Shown in pieces: positions 42,514 to 51,025 of a stretch of DNA of 64,000 nt. Source of the DNA: Catenulispora sp. GP43. GTDB taxonomy: Bacteria > Actinomycetota > Actinomycetes > Streptomycetales > Catenulisporaceae. Under the pieces are notes generated by a model, which saw only the letters and a program-made list of their open reading frames with translations, was not told where the DNA came from and ran no database searches. Position 1 is the stretch's first letter. Each line of letters opens with the position of its first letter. The DNA lies in the NCBI RefSeq assembly GCF_041260665.1, contig NZ_JBGCCT010000003.1:590463-654462 (forward strand), read 5' to 3'. A program made the translations under genes and the position numbers.

Positions 42514-43374
42514 AAAACCGGCCCCACCCCCGAAGCCCTGCAGCGTCACCGCGACGCCCAGGCGCTGGCCTACCGCTGCGCCGAGACGGTCGGCGCGGGA
42601 CTGGAGGCCGGCGTCACCGAGCGGGAGGTCGCGCGGCGGATGCGCGCCTTCCTGCGGGAGAACGGCGTCGAGGACTTCTTCCACATCCCCTTCGCCTGGT
42701 TCGGGGAGCGCACAGCGTTCCGCTCGCTGAAGGGCCCGTGGACGCCGCTGCACTTCTTCCCGACGAACAAGCGCCTGGAAGAGGGGATGTCGTACATCCT
42801 CGACTGCTCCCCGGTGGTCGACGGGTACGTCTCCGACATCGGCTACGCCGGCGTCCTCGGCGGACCCGGCACGAACCGCATCTTCGACGCGCTCATGCGT
42901 GACCTCGCGGAGTACCGGACGGTGATCCTGGAACGGATCAAGGCCGGGGACACCCTCTCCGAGGTCTACGCGGCGGTCGACGTTCTCATCGCGCAGCAGG
43001 GATACGAGTCCCGGCACAAGGTCTACCCCGGCCGCGTCATCGGCCACCAGGTCGGCCGGATGACGCAGCGCCGAAACATGGGCCGCTACGCGTTCGGCTT
43101 CGGCCTGCGGACGCTGGAGACCCTCGGCCGCGAGATCGTCACCGAGGGCATCAAGGGCCGCTCCCCGCTGTGGGCCGGCGGCCGCGCCTCCCGCCACGCG
43201 CCCACGCCGGGGCTGTGGGCGGTCGAGCCGCACATCGGATTCCGCGACGTGGGGGTGAAGTTCGAGGAGCTGCTGGTCGTCACCGAGGACGACGCCTTCT
43301 GGCTCGACGACGACCTGCCGCACGTCCGGCGGTGGCAGGAGCAGGCCCGGACACTGGAAGGCGCGCACTCATGA
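42505..43374 (+). CDS. M24-family metallopeptidase (creatinase/aminopeptidase P fold)
   Basis: 289 residues of the pita-bread fold. Metal ligands can be seen in order: Asp in YILDCSPVVDG, Asp in VSDIGYAG, His in RVIGHQVG, Glu in AVEPHIG and Glu in VKFEELLVV. No N-terminal creatinase domain is present. It may be a dipeptidase or an inactive-substrate hydrolase of unknown specificity. GTG 42505 gives a leaderless start. Its stop overlaps the next start (ATGA 43371), so it is coupled to the EphD-like gene. Confidence 0.87.
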   Translation: MSNKTGPTPEALQRHRDAQALAYRCAETVGAGLEAGVTEREVARRMRAFLRENGVEDFFHIPFAWFGERTAFRSLKGPWTPLHFFPTNKRLEEGMSYILDCSPVVDGYVSDIGYAGVLGGPGTNRIFDALMRDLAEYRTVILERIKAGDTLSEVYAAVDVLIAQQGYESRHKVYPGRVIGHQVGRMTQRRNMGRYAFGFGLRTLETLGREIVTEGIKGRSPLWAGGRASRHAPTPGLWAVEPHIGFRDVGVKFEELLVVTEDDAFWLDDDLPHVRRWQEQARTLEGAHS

Positions 43375-45143
43375 CCCAGGACGTCCGCACTCTCGCGGTC
43401 ACCGTCGAGGGCGGCAAACTCTCCGTCCACACCTACGGGGACCCCTCGAAGCCGACCGTGCTGTTGGTCCACGGCTACCCCGACACCCAGGCGGTGTGGG
43501 ACGGCGTGGTGTCCGAACTCGTTGAGGACTTCCACGTCGTCACCTACGACACCCGCGGCATTGGCGCTTCCAAGGGGCCGCTGTTCAAGCACGGCTATAC
43601 GTTGGAGCACCTTGCGGACGACCTCTATGCGGTCGCAGACGTGGTCGCCCCCGATATGCCGATCCATCTGGTCGGCCACGACTGGGGATCCATCCAGGCC
43701 TGGGAAGCGGTCACCCGTGCGGACTCCGCACAGCGTTTCCTTTCCTATACGTCCATCTCCGGTCCCTGCCTGGACCACGCCGCTATGTGGACGCGCTCCG
43801 GTATCCGGAAGCCGACGCCGAAGGCGGCGGCGCGTTCGCTGAAGCAGGCGCTCGCGTCGTGGTACATCGTCGTGTTCCACCTGCCTGTGGGACCGCGCGT
43901 GGCGTGGCGGCTCGGTCTGGCCAAGCAATGGCCACGGATCATCAAGGCTATAGAGGGCACCAGACTCGACCCCTCGCCGACTCTGCATAGGGATGGTTCG
44001 CGCGGCGTCCTCTATTACCGGGCCAACATGCTGCCCAAGATGCGGCACCCCGAGGAGCGGCCGACCACGGTCCCGGTCCAGGTGCTCACGCCGACCGGGG
44101 ACCGGTTCGTCACCCCGGCTCTGGCCGCGCATGCGCCGGTGCCGTGGACGGAGCGGCTCTATGTGCGCAAGGTCAACGGCGGCCACTGGATCGTCGTGAA
44201 GAAACCGGCGCTGATCGCCGAGCGGATCCGGGAGTTCGTCCAGTCCAGCATCGCGACTCCGGGAGGACCCGAGCCTGTGCGTTCCCTACTGCGTGCCGAG
44301 GCAAAGCAAGGCACTAAAGACCGGCGCGAGTTCGAAGACAAGCTCGTCGTCATCACCGGCGCCGGCTCCGGGATCGGACGCGCCACCGCGTTGGCTTTCG
44401 CCGAGAAGGGTGCGGACATCGTCGTCGCCGACATAGACGGTGTCGCCGCGGCGCGGACTGTGGAGTTGGTGGAACTGCTCGGTGCGCGCGGCTACCTCTA
44501 TACGGTCGACGTCTCCTCCGGCGAGGCCATGGAGAAGTTCGCGAACGACGTGAAGGCGACGGCAGGCGTCCCGGACGTGGTCGTCAACAACGCGGGCATC
44601 GGCATGTCCGGTCCGTTCCTCGCCACAGAGGTGAAGGACTGGGAGAAGATCCTCGGCGTCAACGTGTGGGGCGTCATCCACGGCGCGCGGTGCTTCGGCG
44701 AGATGATGCGGGAGCGCGGCGAGGGCGGGCACATCGTGAACCTCGCATCGGCGGCCGCATATACGCCGTCGCGCACGCTCTCCGCGTACTCGACCTCCAA
44801 GGCCGCCGTCCTCATGCTCTCCGAGTGTCTGCGCGCGGAGTTCGCCCGCCACGGCATCGGCGTCTCGGCGATCTGCCCGGGCTTCATCGCCACCAACATC
44901 ACCCGGACCACGAAGTTCGTCGGGCAGAGCGCCGAGCAGCAGGAGCGCACCCGGCAGCGCATCACCGGCCTGTACCGGAGGCGGAACTTCGGCCCCGACA
45001 AGGTGGCCGAGCGCATCGTGGACGCCGTGCGGCGCGACAGGCCGGTGGTGCCGGTGGCGCTGGAGGCGAAGGCGAGCAAGGCCATCTCGCGGCTGTCCCC
45101 GGCGCTGGCCCGCCGGATGGCGAAGATCGACCCGACCGGCTGA
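43371..45143 (+). CDS. ephD: EphD-like fusion: alpha/beta-hydrolase (epoxide hydrolase) plus SDR
   Basis: 590 residues. The N-terminal alpha/beta-hydrolase (about 1-295) has VLLVHGYPDTQAVWDGV (oxyanion HGYP), nucleophile elbow LVGHDWGSIQAW (Asp near residue 104) and catalytic His in NGGHWIVVKKPALI. The C-terminal SDR (about 325-590) has ITGAGSGIG, NNAGIGMSGPF and Ser...Tyr-x3-Lys in NLASAAAYTP and AYSTSKAA. The same two-domain order and size occur in mycobacterial EphD (Rv2214c), linked there to mycolate metabolism; an equivalent substrate here is unknown. It overlaps the M24 gene by 4 nt. Confidence 0.9.
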   Translation: MTQDVRTLAVTVEGGKLSVHTYGDPSKPTVLLVHGYPDTQAVWDGVVSELVEDFHVVTYDTRGIGASKGPLFKHGYTLEHLADDLYAVADVVAPDMPIHLVGHDWGSIQAWEAVTRADSAQRFLSYTSISGPCLDHAAMWTRSGIRKPTPKAAARSLKQALASWYIVVFHLPVGPRVAWRLGLAKQWPRIIKAIEGTRLDPSPTLHRDGSRGVLYYRANMLPKMRHPEERPTTVPVQVLTPTGDRFVTPALAAHAPVPWTERLYVRKVNGGHWIVVKKPALIAERIREFVQSSIATPGGPEPVRSLLRAEAKQGTKDRREFEDKLVVITGAGSGIGRATALAFAEKGADIVVADIDGVAAARTVELVELLGARGYLYTVDVSSGEAMEKFANDVKATAGVPDVVVNNAGIGMSGPFLATEVKDWEKILGVNVWGVIHGARCFGEMMRERGEGGHIVNLASAAAYTPSRTLSAYSTSKAAVLMLSECLRAEFARHGIGVSAICPGFIATNITRTTKFVGQSAEQQERTRQRITGLYRRRNFGPDKVAERIVDAVRRDRPVVPVALEAKASKAISRLSPALARRMAKIDPTG

Positions 45144-45157
45144 GGAGCTGAACCGAC

Positions 45158-46141
45158 ATGGCTGACACCCCGGCGGTCGCCGACACCGCGGCCGAGACGG
45201 ACCCGGCGACCACCTCGGACATCGAACGGCACCCGGACCTCAAACCGCGGCGGGTGAAGTTCGACTGGGAGAACACGCCGCTGCACTGGATCCCCGAGGA
45301 TCCGTACGCGACCCACATCATCAACGTGCTGCACCTGCTGCTGCCGGCCGGCGAGCGCTGGTTCGTGCACGTCTACAAGCAGATCCTGCCGTACATCCGC
45401 GACGAGCGGCTCAAGGCCGAGGTCAAGGGCTTCATGGGCCAGGAGGGCACGCACGCGGTCGCGCACCAGAACGTGCTGCACCACATGAAGGTGCAGGGCC
45501 TGGACCCGGACCCGTTCGTGGAGCAGATCGAGTGGCTCTTCGAGCAGCTGCTCGGAGACAGCACGATGCCGCCCTTCGCCCGCAAGAAGTGGCTGCGCGA
45601 GCGGCTGGCGATCATCGCGGCGATCGAGCACTTCACGGCGGTGCTCGGCAAGTGGATCGTGGACTCCCGCGGCCTGGACGCCGCCGGCGCCGACCCGGTG
45701 ATGCTGGACCTGCTGCGCTGGCACGGCGCCGAGGAGGTCGAGCACCGGTCGGTGGCCTACGACGTGTTCATGCACTTGGACGGCTCCTACGCCCGGCGCA
45801 GCCGCGCGATGCTGGTGACCTCCGTGGCGTTCGCCTGGATCTGGGGCCGCGGCGCGAAGTACATGGTCACCAACGACCCGCACGGGCTGCGTCCCGGCCG
45901 CCCGAGCCGGATGACCGAGCGCGAGTTCCTGGGACGGTTCCGCGACGCCGCGCGGCGCGGGCGGCTGCCCTCGCTGGGCAGCCTGGCCGTCGAGGTGCCC
46001 AGGTATCTCAAGCCGTCGTACCACCCGTCGCGCCGCGGCTCGACGCAGTCGGCGCTGGACTACCTGGCGGTGTCGCCGGCCGCCGTCTACGCGGCCGAGC
46101 TCGCGGCGGCGCGCAAGGGCGGTGCGGGCGGCGCCGGCTGA
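45158..46141 (+). CDS. predicted metal-dependent hydrolase (ferritin-like, PF10118 type)
   Basis: 327 residues. Conserved acidic and His residues in FMGQEGTHAVAHQNVLHHM, AAIEHFTAVLGKWI and HGAEEVEHRSVAYDVF match the di-metal helical family annotated as metal-dependent hydrolases. The N-terminus (DLKPRRVKFDWENTPLHWIPEDP) is also family-typical. ATG 45158 follows GGAG. It is 14 nt after the EphD-like gene and completes the TetR-controlled operon. Reaction unknown; an oxidative or hydrolytic step on a lipid is plausible. Confidence 0.85.
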   Translation: MADTPAVADTAAETDPATTSDIERHPDLKPRRVKFDWENTPLHWIPEDPYATHIINVLHLLLPAGERWFVHVYKQILPYIRDERLKAEVKGFMGQEGTHAVAHQNVLHHMKVQGLDPDPFVEQIEWLFEQLLGDSTMPPFARKKWLRERLAIIAAIEHFTAVLGKWIVDSRGLDAAGADPVMLDLLRWHGAEEVEHRSVAYDVFMHLDGSYARRSRAMLVTSVAFAWIWGRGAKYMVTNDPHGLRPGRPSRMTEREFLGRFRDAARRGRLPSLGSLAVEVPRYLKPSYHPSRRGSTQSALDYLAVSPAAVYAAELAAARKGGAGGAG

Positions 46142-46157
46142 GCACCACCCCTCAAGC

Positions 46158-46196
46158 GGCGGGGTCGTGGCAGATCAGGGCTGCCGCGACCCCGCC
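46158..46196. terminator. terminator hairpin after the EphD-like operon
   Basis: 16-bp stem with one G-T pair (GGCGGGGTCGTGGCAG / CTGCCGCGACCCCGCC), 7-nt loop, followed by TTTC. Confidence 0.8.
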
Positions 46197-46271
46197 TTTC
46201 CGATCTCTTTGCGCTGGAGATATATCCCATTTGGGGGGATTCCTGTCAGCGCGACGATCTAGCATGAGCCC

Positions 46272-47399
46272 ATGCAGCAAAGCACGGATGTCTCCGACCC
46301 GCTCTGTCAGTCCGGCCGCGCCTGGGTGGACGAGGCGATCCGGCGCGTCTCGGCGGACGCCAACCGCTCCGCCGACACGCACCTGATCCCGCTCCGGCTC
46401 CCCGACCCGTGGCCGGAGTGGGGGATCGACGTGTACCTCAAGGACGAGTCGACGCATCCCACCGGCTCGCTCAAGCACCGGCTGGCGCGCTCGCTGTTCC
46501 TTTACGGGCTGTGCAACGGCTGGATCCGCGAGGGCACGACGATCGTGGAGGCCTCCAGCGGGTCCACCGCGGTGTCCGAGGCCTACTTCGCGCGGATGCT
46601 GGGCCTGCCGTTCGTAGCGGTGATGCCGCGCTCGACGTCCAAGGAGAAGTGCGAGCTCATCGAGTTCCAGGGCGGCCAGTGCCACTTCGTGGACGATCCC
46701 GGCGCGCTGTACGAGGAGGCGCGGCGGGTCGCCGCCGCGGCTCCGGCCGAATCCGGCGGCGGCCACTACATGGACCAGTTCACCTACGCCGAACGGGCCA
46801 CCGACTGGCGGGGCAACAACAACATCGCGGAATCGATCTTCGAGCAGATGGGGCAGGAGCGGCACCCCTGCCCGCGCTGGATCGTGGTCGGCGCCGGGAC
46901 CGGCGGCACGTCCGCGACGATCGGCCGGTACCTGCGCTACCAGCGGTACGGCACGCAGCTGTGCGTCGTGGACCCGGAGAACTCGGCGTTCTTCGAGGGC
47001 TGGCGCAGCCACGACCTGTCGTACGTGACCGGCAAGGGCTCGCGCATCGAGGGGATCGGCCGGCCGCGCGTGGAACCCTCGTTCCAGCCGGACGTCGTGG
47101 ACCGTATGATCCGGGTCCCGGATGCCGCGTCCATCGCCGCGATGCGTCTGGTCTCCGAGATGTCCGGCCGCGACGCCGGCGGATCCACCGGGACCAACTT
47201 CTGGGGCGTGGTGAAGCTGATGTGCGAGCTGCGTGCGGTCGGGGCCCGGGGCTCCATCGTGACGCTGCTGTGCGACGGCGGCGAGCGGTATCGGAACACG
47301 TACAAATCTGACGCGTGGCTGGCTGAGCAAGGGCTCGATCTGGCACCGTACAGCGAGCAGTTGCGTGTGGCGCTCGCCACGGGGAACTGGCCCGAATAA
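46272..47399 (+). CDS. cds1: PLP-dependent cysteine synthase-fold enzyme, Cds1-like cysteine desulfhydrase
   Basis: 375 residues of the beta-family PLP fold II. The PLP lysine is in [13 protein letters not shown] near residue 65; [19 protein letters not shown] is the substrate loop; [17 protein letters not shown] binds the PLP phosphate. Extended [25 protein letters not shown] and STGTNFWGV segments match the Rv3684/Cds1 group, which releases H2S, pyruvate and ammonia from cysteine. Start ATG 46272 is preceded by a TAGCAT-like -10 region rather than an SD. Flanked by terminators on one side, it is a single-gene unit. Confidence 0.85.
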   Translation: MQQSTDVSDPLCQSGRAWVDEAIRRVSADANRSADTHLIPLRLPDPWPEWGIDVYLKDESTHPTGSLKHRLARSLFLYGLCNGWIREGTTIVEASSGSTAVSEAYFARMLGLPFVAVMPRSTSKEKCELIEFQGGQCHFVDDPGALYEEARRVAAAAPAESGGGHYMDQFTYAERATDWRGNNNIAESIFEQMGQERHPCPRWIVVGAGTGGTSATIGRYLRYQRYGTQLCVVDPENSAFFEGWRSHDLSYVTGKGSRIEGIGRPRVEPSFQPDVVDRMIRVPDAASIAAMRLVSEMSGRDAGGSTGTNFWGVVKLMCELRAVGARGSIVTLLCDGGERYRNTYKSDAWLAEQGLDLAPYSEQLRVALATGNWPE

Positions 47400-47560
47400 G
47401 CCCCCGGCGATGCCGGACCAACAGCTGATCCGGTGATTGTCACAAAGCTGTTTCGAAGACTTTACCTGCGGCGGGGCAACCATCAGGTGCTACGTACGTA
47501 GGCCCATCGCTTTCTACGCACATCGCAGGATGCGCAGTTTCTCGCCTCTGGGGAGGGTTG

Positions 47561-47588
47561 CGTGGGCGGTTGAATATCGCCGCCCACG
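47561..47588 (+). promoter_or_regulatory. leader hairpin upstream of the small PKD-like gene
   Basis: Perfect 9-bp stem CGTGGGCGG / CCGCCCACG with a 10-nt loop, 11-14 nt before the SD of the gene at 47611. The 211-nt gap before that gene has no other recognisable element. Confidence 0.5.
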
Positions 47589-47610
47589 TCCCACCCACGG
47601 AGGAATCCCC

Positions 47611-47868
47611 ATGCATGCCATGACAAAGGCCCGGCCGGCTGTCGCCGCCATGGCCGAGTCTGCTGTCAGCATGGGAAAGGCGGCACCTTCGGTCCGCCTC
47701 AACTGGGGTGACGGATCGAGCACCGACCTCAAGAACCCGACCGCGCGAGTCCTGCGGACCCCGGTCTTCCACACATATCCCCCGGTCGGCCCGCAAAGCG
47801 TCGAGACCGAGGTCGTCGACAGCCCGGCCGAGGAAATCGTCGACACAGCACCCAGCCCCATGGCCTGA
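47611..47868 (+). CDS. small PKD-like protein of 85 residues
   Basis: ATG 47611 follows GGAGG by 7 nt. The centre, APSVRLNWGDGSSTDLKNP, has the WGDG core of a PKD-domain strand and resembles VNWGDNVTT in the surface protein encoded 177 nt downstream. The N-terminus (ARPAVAAMAESAVSMGKAA) is only weakly hydrophobic, so it may not be secreted. It could be a decayed domain fragment or a genuine small partner. No family is recognised. Confidence 0.5.
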   Translation: MHAMTKARPAVAAMAESAVSMGKAAPSVRLNWGDGSSTDLKNPTARVLRTPVFHTYPPVGPQSVETEVVDSPAEEIVDTAPSPMA

Positions 47869-48044
47869 CCGGCCACCCCCCAGCTTGGCCGCGGCCGGGC
47901 CGGACCCACGAGGCCCGCCCCGACCCGCGACCAGCCCCGCCGCCGAGAGGCGACCGGGGCACCCACACAACTGAACACAGCAGAAATGAAACGCCGGAGC
48001 AGCCAGTCCCAGGCACCCGGCCCATTCCGGAGGTCCCCCCGAAA

Positions 48045-49814
48045 ATGGCAAGCCAGAACCACTCTGTAGCTCGTAAGCGTCTTTCGACGCTGGCCATCAC
48101 GACCACGCTGGCCGCCGTCGGCGTCGGTGTCGTCGGCACCGGTGCGGCGAACGCCGCGACCGGCACGCCGCAGGCGCACTCGCAGGACGGTCAGCAGACC
48201 GCGGCCAGCGTGTTCAAGGCCTCGGTCACCGCGGGCACCGGCGCGACCAGCCTGTCCGGCAACGTCAACCTGACCGGCACCACGGTCGACCCGAGCATCG
48301 CGAGCACCTCCTCGGTCACCATCAACTGGGATGGCGCCAAGGACACGCAGACGATCAACTTCGCGGCGGACGGCACCCTGTCCGCGGCCACGGCCAACGT
48401 GGCCCACCCCTACGCGGCGCCCGGCAAGTACACCGTCACGGTGACCCTGAACGACGGCTCCAAGACGCCGCCGGCGCCGGTGACGCAGACGATCACCGTC
48501 ACCGACGTGAACCTCGCCGCGTCGCTGTCCGCGACCAGCACCAAGAAGAACAGCCCGGTGACCCTGTCGCTGGCCGGCTCTTCGGTCGACCAGTCGGTCA
48601 AGACCGCCGTGACCACGGTCAACTGGGGCGACAACGTCACCACGACCTTCCCCGGCGACCCGTCGCTGATCAAGGCCGGCGACGCGAAGCTGTCGCACTC
48701 CTACGCCGCCGACAAGACCTACACGGTCACGGTGACGCTGAGCGATGGCGCCGCCAAGCCCACGACGGCCACCCAGTCCTTCACCGTGAAGGTCAGCGAG
48801 ACCGGTGTCGAGGTCCTGCAGGCCGCCGGCGCGACCCGCTACGAGACCGGTGTCCAGATCTCGCAGCACCAGTGGGCGGACGCCGGTGTCACCACCGACA
48901 ACCGCACCCAGGCCAAGTCGGTCGTGCTGGCCACCGGCAACGACTTCGCCGACGCGCTGGTCGCCGTGCCGCTGGCCAAGAAGGCCCAGGGCCCGCTGCT
49001 GCTCACCGACGGCACCGCGACCACAGTCAACGACAAGGTGCTGACCGAGATCAAGCGGATCCTGCCGAAGGGCTCGACCGTCCTGCTGCTGGGCGGCAAC
49101 GCCGCGCTCAACGTGGGCATCGAGAACGAGCTGGACGGCCTGGGCTACACCACCCACCGCCTGGCCGGCGAGGACCGCTTCCAGACCGCGCTGCAGGTCG
49201 CCGAGAGCCAGTACGGCATGAACAACCCGTCGCACGTCATCGTGGCGCGCGGCGACGAGGGTCAGAACCACGACGGCTTCGCCGACGCCCTGGCGGCCGG
49301 CCCGTACGCGGCCAACGTGTTCGGGGCCGGCGACGGCGGCTCGGCGGTGGTCCTGAGCAACTTCAACACCTTCGACGCCGGCACCGCGGCCTACGTGAAC
49401 AGCAAGCTGAAGGCCGGCCAGCAGAACGTGGCCGCCATCGGCGGGCAGGCCGCCGCGGCGATGACAACCATCAAGGGCTCGGCCGGCACCTACAGCACCG
49501 CTGTGGGCCACGACCGCTACGAGACCGCCGAGAAGGTGGCCGCGCACTTCCTGCCCAACGGCAAGACCGACCAGATCGGCGTCGCCACCGGCCTGGTTTA
49601 CCCGGACGCTCTGACCGGTGGCGCCTACATGGCCACCGTCGACGGCCCGCTGCTGCTGACCGACCCGCACGTGCTGCCCGCCTACACCGCGGACGCCATC
49701 GCCGGGTTCAACACCCAGGAGATCAACATCTTCGGTGGCGACGCGGCGATCTCGCCGAAGGTCGCCAAGGAGATCGCCGCCCTGGTGAAGGTCTCCACCA
49801 TCGGCAAGTTCTAA
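48045..49814 (+). CDS. secreted surface protein: two PKD domains and three CWB2 repeats
   Basis: 589 residues. The signal peptide is about residues 1-38 (LAITTTLAAVGVGVVGTGAANA). Two PKD/Ig-like domains follow (about 50-145 with VAHPYAAPGKYTVTVTLNDG; 160-255 with LSHSYAADKTYTVTVTLSDG). Then come three cell-wall-binding 2 repeats (about 265-585: TRYETGVQIS and VVLATGNDFADALVAVPLA; DRFQTALQVA; DRYETAEKVAAHF and GVATGLVYPDALTGG). CWB2 anchors proteins non-covalently to secondary wall polymers. ATG 48045 lacks a strong SD. Confidence 0.92.
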   Translation: MASQNHSVARKRLSTLAITTTLAAVGVGVVGTGAANAATGTPQAHSQDGQQTAASVFKASVTAGTGATSLSGNVNLTGTTVDPSIASTSSVTINWDGAKDTQTINFAADGTLSAATANVAHPYAAPGKYTVTVTLNDGSKTPPAPVTQTITVTDVNLAASLSATSTKKNSPVTLSLAGSSVDQSVKTAVTTVNWGDNVTTTFPGDPSLIKAGDAKLSHSYAADKTYTVTVTLSDGAAKPTTATQSFTVKVSETGVEVLQAAGATRYETGVQISQHQWADAGVTTDNRTQAKSVVLATGNDFADALVAVPLAKKAQGPLLLTDGTATTVNDKVLTEIKRILPKGSTVLLLGGNAALNVGIENELDGLGYTTHRLAGEDRFQTALQVAESQYGMNNPSHVIVARGDEGQNHDGFADALAAGPYAANVFGAGDGGSAVVLSNFNTFDAGTAAYVNSKLKAGQQNVAAIGGQAAAAMTTIKGSAGTYSTAVGHDRYETAEKVAAHFLPNGKTDQIGVATGLVYPDALTGGAYMATVDGPLLLTDPHVLPAYTADAIAGFNTQEINIFGGDAAISPKVAKEIAALVKVSTIGKF

Positions 49815-49854
49815 GAACCCGCCGAGGGATCTGACAACTGAATAGCCTGAACTG

Positions 49855-49890
49855 CACCAGGCCCGCCGGATTCTTCCGGCGGGCCTGGTG
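49855..49890. terminator. bidirectional terminator hairpin
   Basis: Perfect 15-bp stem CACCAGGCCCGCCGG / CCGGCGGGCCTGGTG with 6-nt loop ATTCTT, between convergent genes. Confidence 0.88.
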
Positions 49891-49893
49891 TTC

Positions 49894-50919
49894 TCACCGG
49901 GTGCTTTCCGCCGGTACCGGCCGGTTGAAGTACGACGTCCCGTTCTGCAGAGGGACCCCCTTCAGCAGGGTGCTGACAGTGACGAACGTGTACCCCTGCT
50001 GCTTGAGCCGCTCGACCACCGCGGGCATCGCGTCGACCGTGGTCTTGTGCGTGTCGTGGGAGAGCACGATGCGGCCGGGCTTGGCGTGGCCGACGATCTG
50101 GTCCGCGACGCGGGCCGGGTCCGGGTACTTCCAGTCCTCGGGGTCGACGCGCCACATGATGAAGGGGAAGCCGCCGACGCTGCGCACCGTGTCGTTGACC
50201 GCGCCGTACGGCGGCCGGACCAGCGTCGGGCGGGGTATGCCGGTCGCGGCTATCGCGTCGGCGGCACGGTTGATCTCGTCCTGGACCGCGGCGGCGGGCA
50301 GCTTGGAGAGGTCCTTGTGGTCCCAGGTGTGGTTGCCGACCTCGTTGCCCTCGGCGTACTCGCGGTTGACCACGGACGGGTACTTGACCGCCTGCTCCCC
50401 GAGCACGAAGAAGGTGGCCGGGACGTTCTGCGCCTTCAGCAGGTCCAGCAGGCGGCCGGTGTCCGGGCCCGGGCCGTCGTCGAAGGTGAGGGCGATGCAC
50501 TTGGCCACCGAGCAGTCGACGTCCGCGTTGGTGCGCGGGGTCGGCGGCGGGCGGTAGCCGGGGGTGGTGGTGCCGGGGTTCGGGGCGGTGCTCGGGGCGG
50601 TGCTCGAGGTGGTCGAGGACCCAGGGCTGGTGCTGGTGCCGGTGCCGGTGCCGGTGTCAGGCCCCGTTCCGGTGCTGGTGCCAGCGGTGCCGCTGGTTCC
50701 GCTGCTCCCCGAGGAACCGGGCGTCCCGCTCTGGCCGTCGGGACCCGAATCCGTCCGCGTCGCGGAAGGTCTCGCGTTCGTCGGGGACGCGTTCCGCCCG
50801 CTGGACCCGTTGCTCGCGCACGCTGTGGCCGTCACTCCGACCGCACCGAGGACGGCGACGACGGTGAGGGGCTGCTTGAACTGGGACAAGAACGGGCGAA
50901 TCATCGGACAATCATTCAC
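49894..50919 (-). CDS. polysaccharide deacetylase (NodB domain) lipoprotein
   Basis: 341 residues from GTG 50919; ATG 50904 (MIRPFLSQF) is an alternative. Hydrophobic TVVAVLGAVGVTATAC ends at a lipobox-like cysteine, then a Ser/Gly/Thr-rich linker of about 85 residues. The NodB domain (about 135-335) has the catalytic Asp in IALTFDDGPGPDTGRL, metal His pair in GNHTWDH, RPPYGAVND, MWRVDPEDW and the final His in IVLSHDTHKTTVDAM. It probably de-N-acetylates peptidoglycan or another wall glycan. Confidence 0.92.
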   Translation of the reverse strand: MNDCPMIRPFLSQFKQPLTVVAVLGAVGVTATACASNGSSGRNASPTNARPSATRTDSGPDGQSGTPGSSGSSGTSGTAGTSTGTGPDTGTGTGTSTSPGSSTTSSTAPSTAPNPGTTTPGYRPPPTPRTNADVDCSVAKCIALTFDDGPGPDTGRLLDLLKAQNVPATFFVLGEQAVKYPSVVNREYAEGNEVGNHTWDHKDLSKLPAAAVQDEINRAADAIAATGIPRPTLVRPPYGAVNDTVRSVGGFPFIMWRVDPEDWKYPDPARVADQIVGHAKPGRIVLSHDTHKTTVDAMPAVVERLKQQGYTFVTVSTLLKGVPLQNGTSYFNRPVPAESTR

Positions 50920-51025
50920 TGTCGACCCGCCGGTTCCATAACCAGCCTGGTCAGTGCGCCGAGGTGAATCAGGGGTTCACAACGGGTGATCGGGTGGACA
51001 CGCTTCCTTTCGGTATCTTTCGACC

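Noticed and set aside
46200..46271. Island operator before the cysteine desulfhydrase gene (CTGTCAGCGCGAC)
   Set aside because: Only a single GTCAG half-site; the other half does not match at the required spacing.
47400..47610. Known riboswitch (for example c-di-AMP) before the surface-protein genes
   Set aside because: I see only one simple hairpin and none of the conserved sequence blocks of that class.
47514..49670. Long minus-strand frame antisense to the CWB2 surface protein
   Set aside because: Same codon-shadow composition; the plus strand has a signal peptide, PKD and CWB2 repeats.
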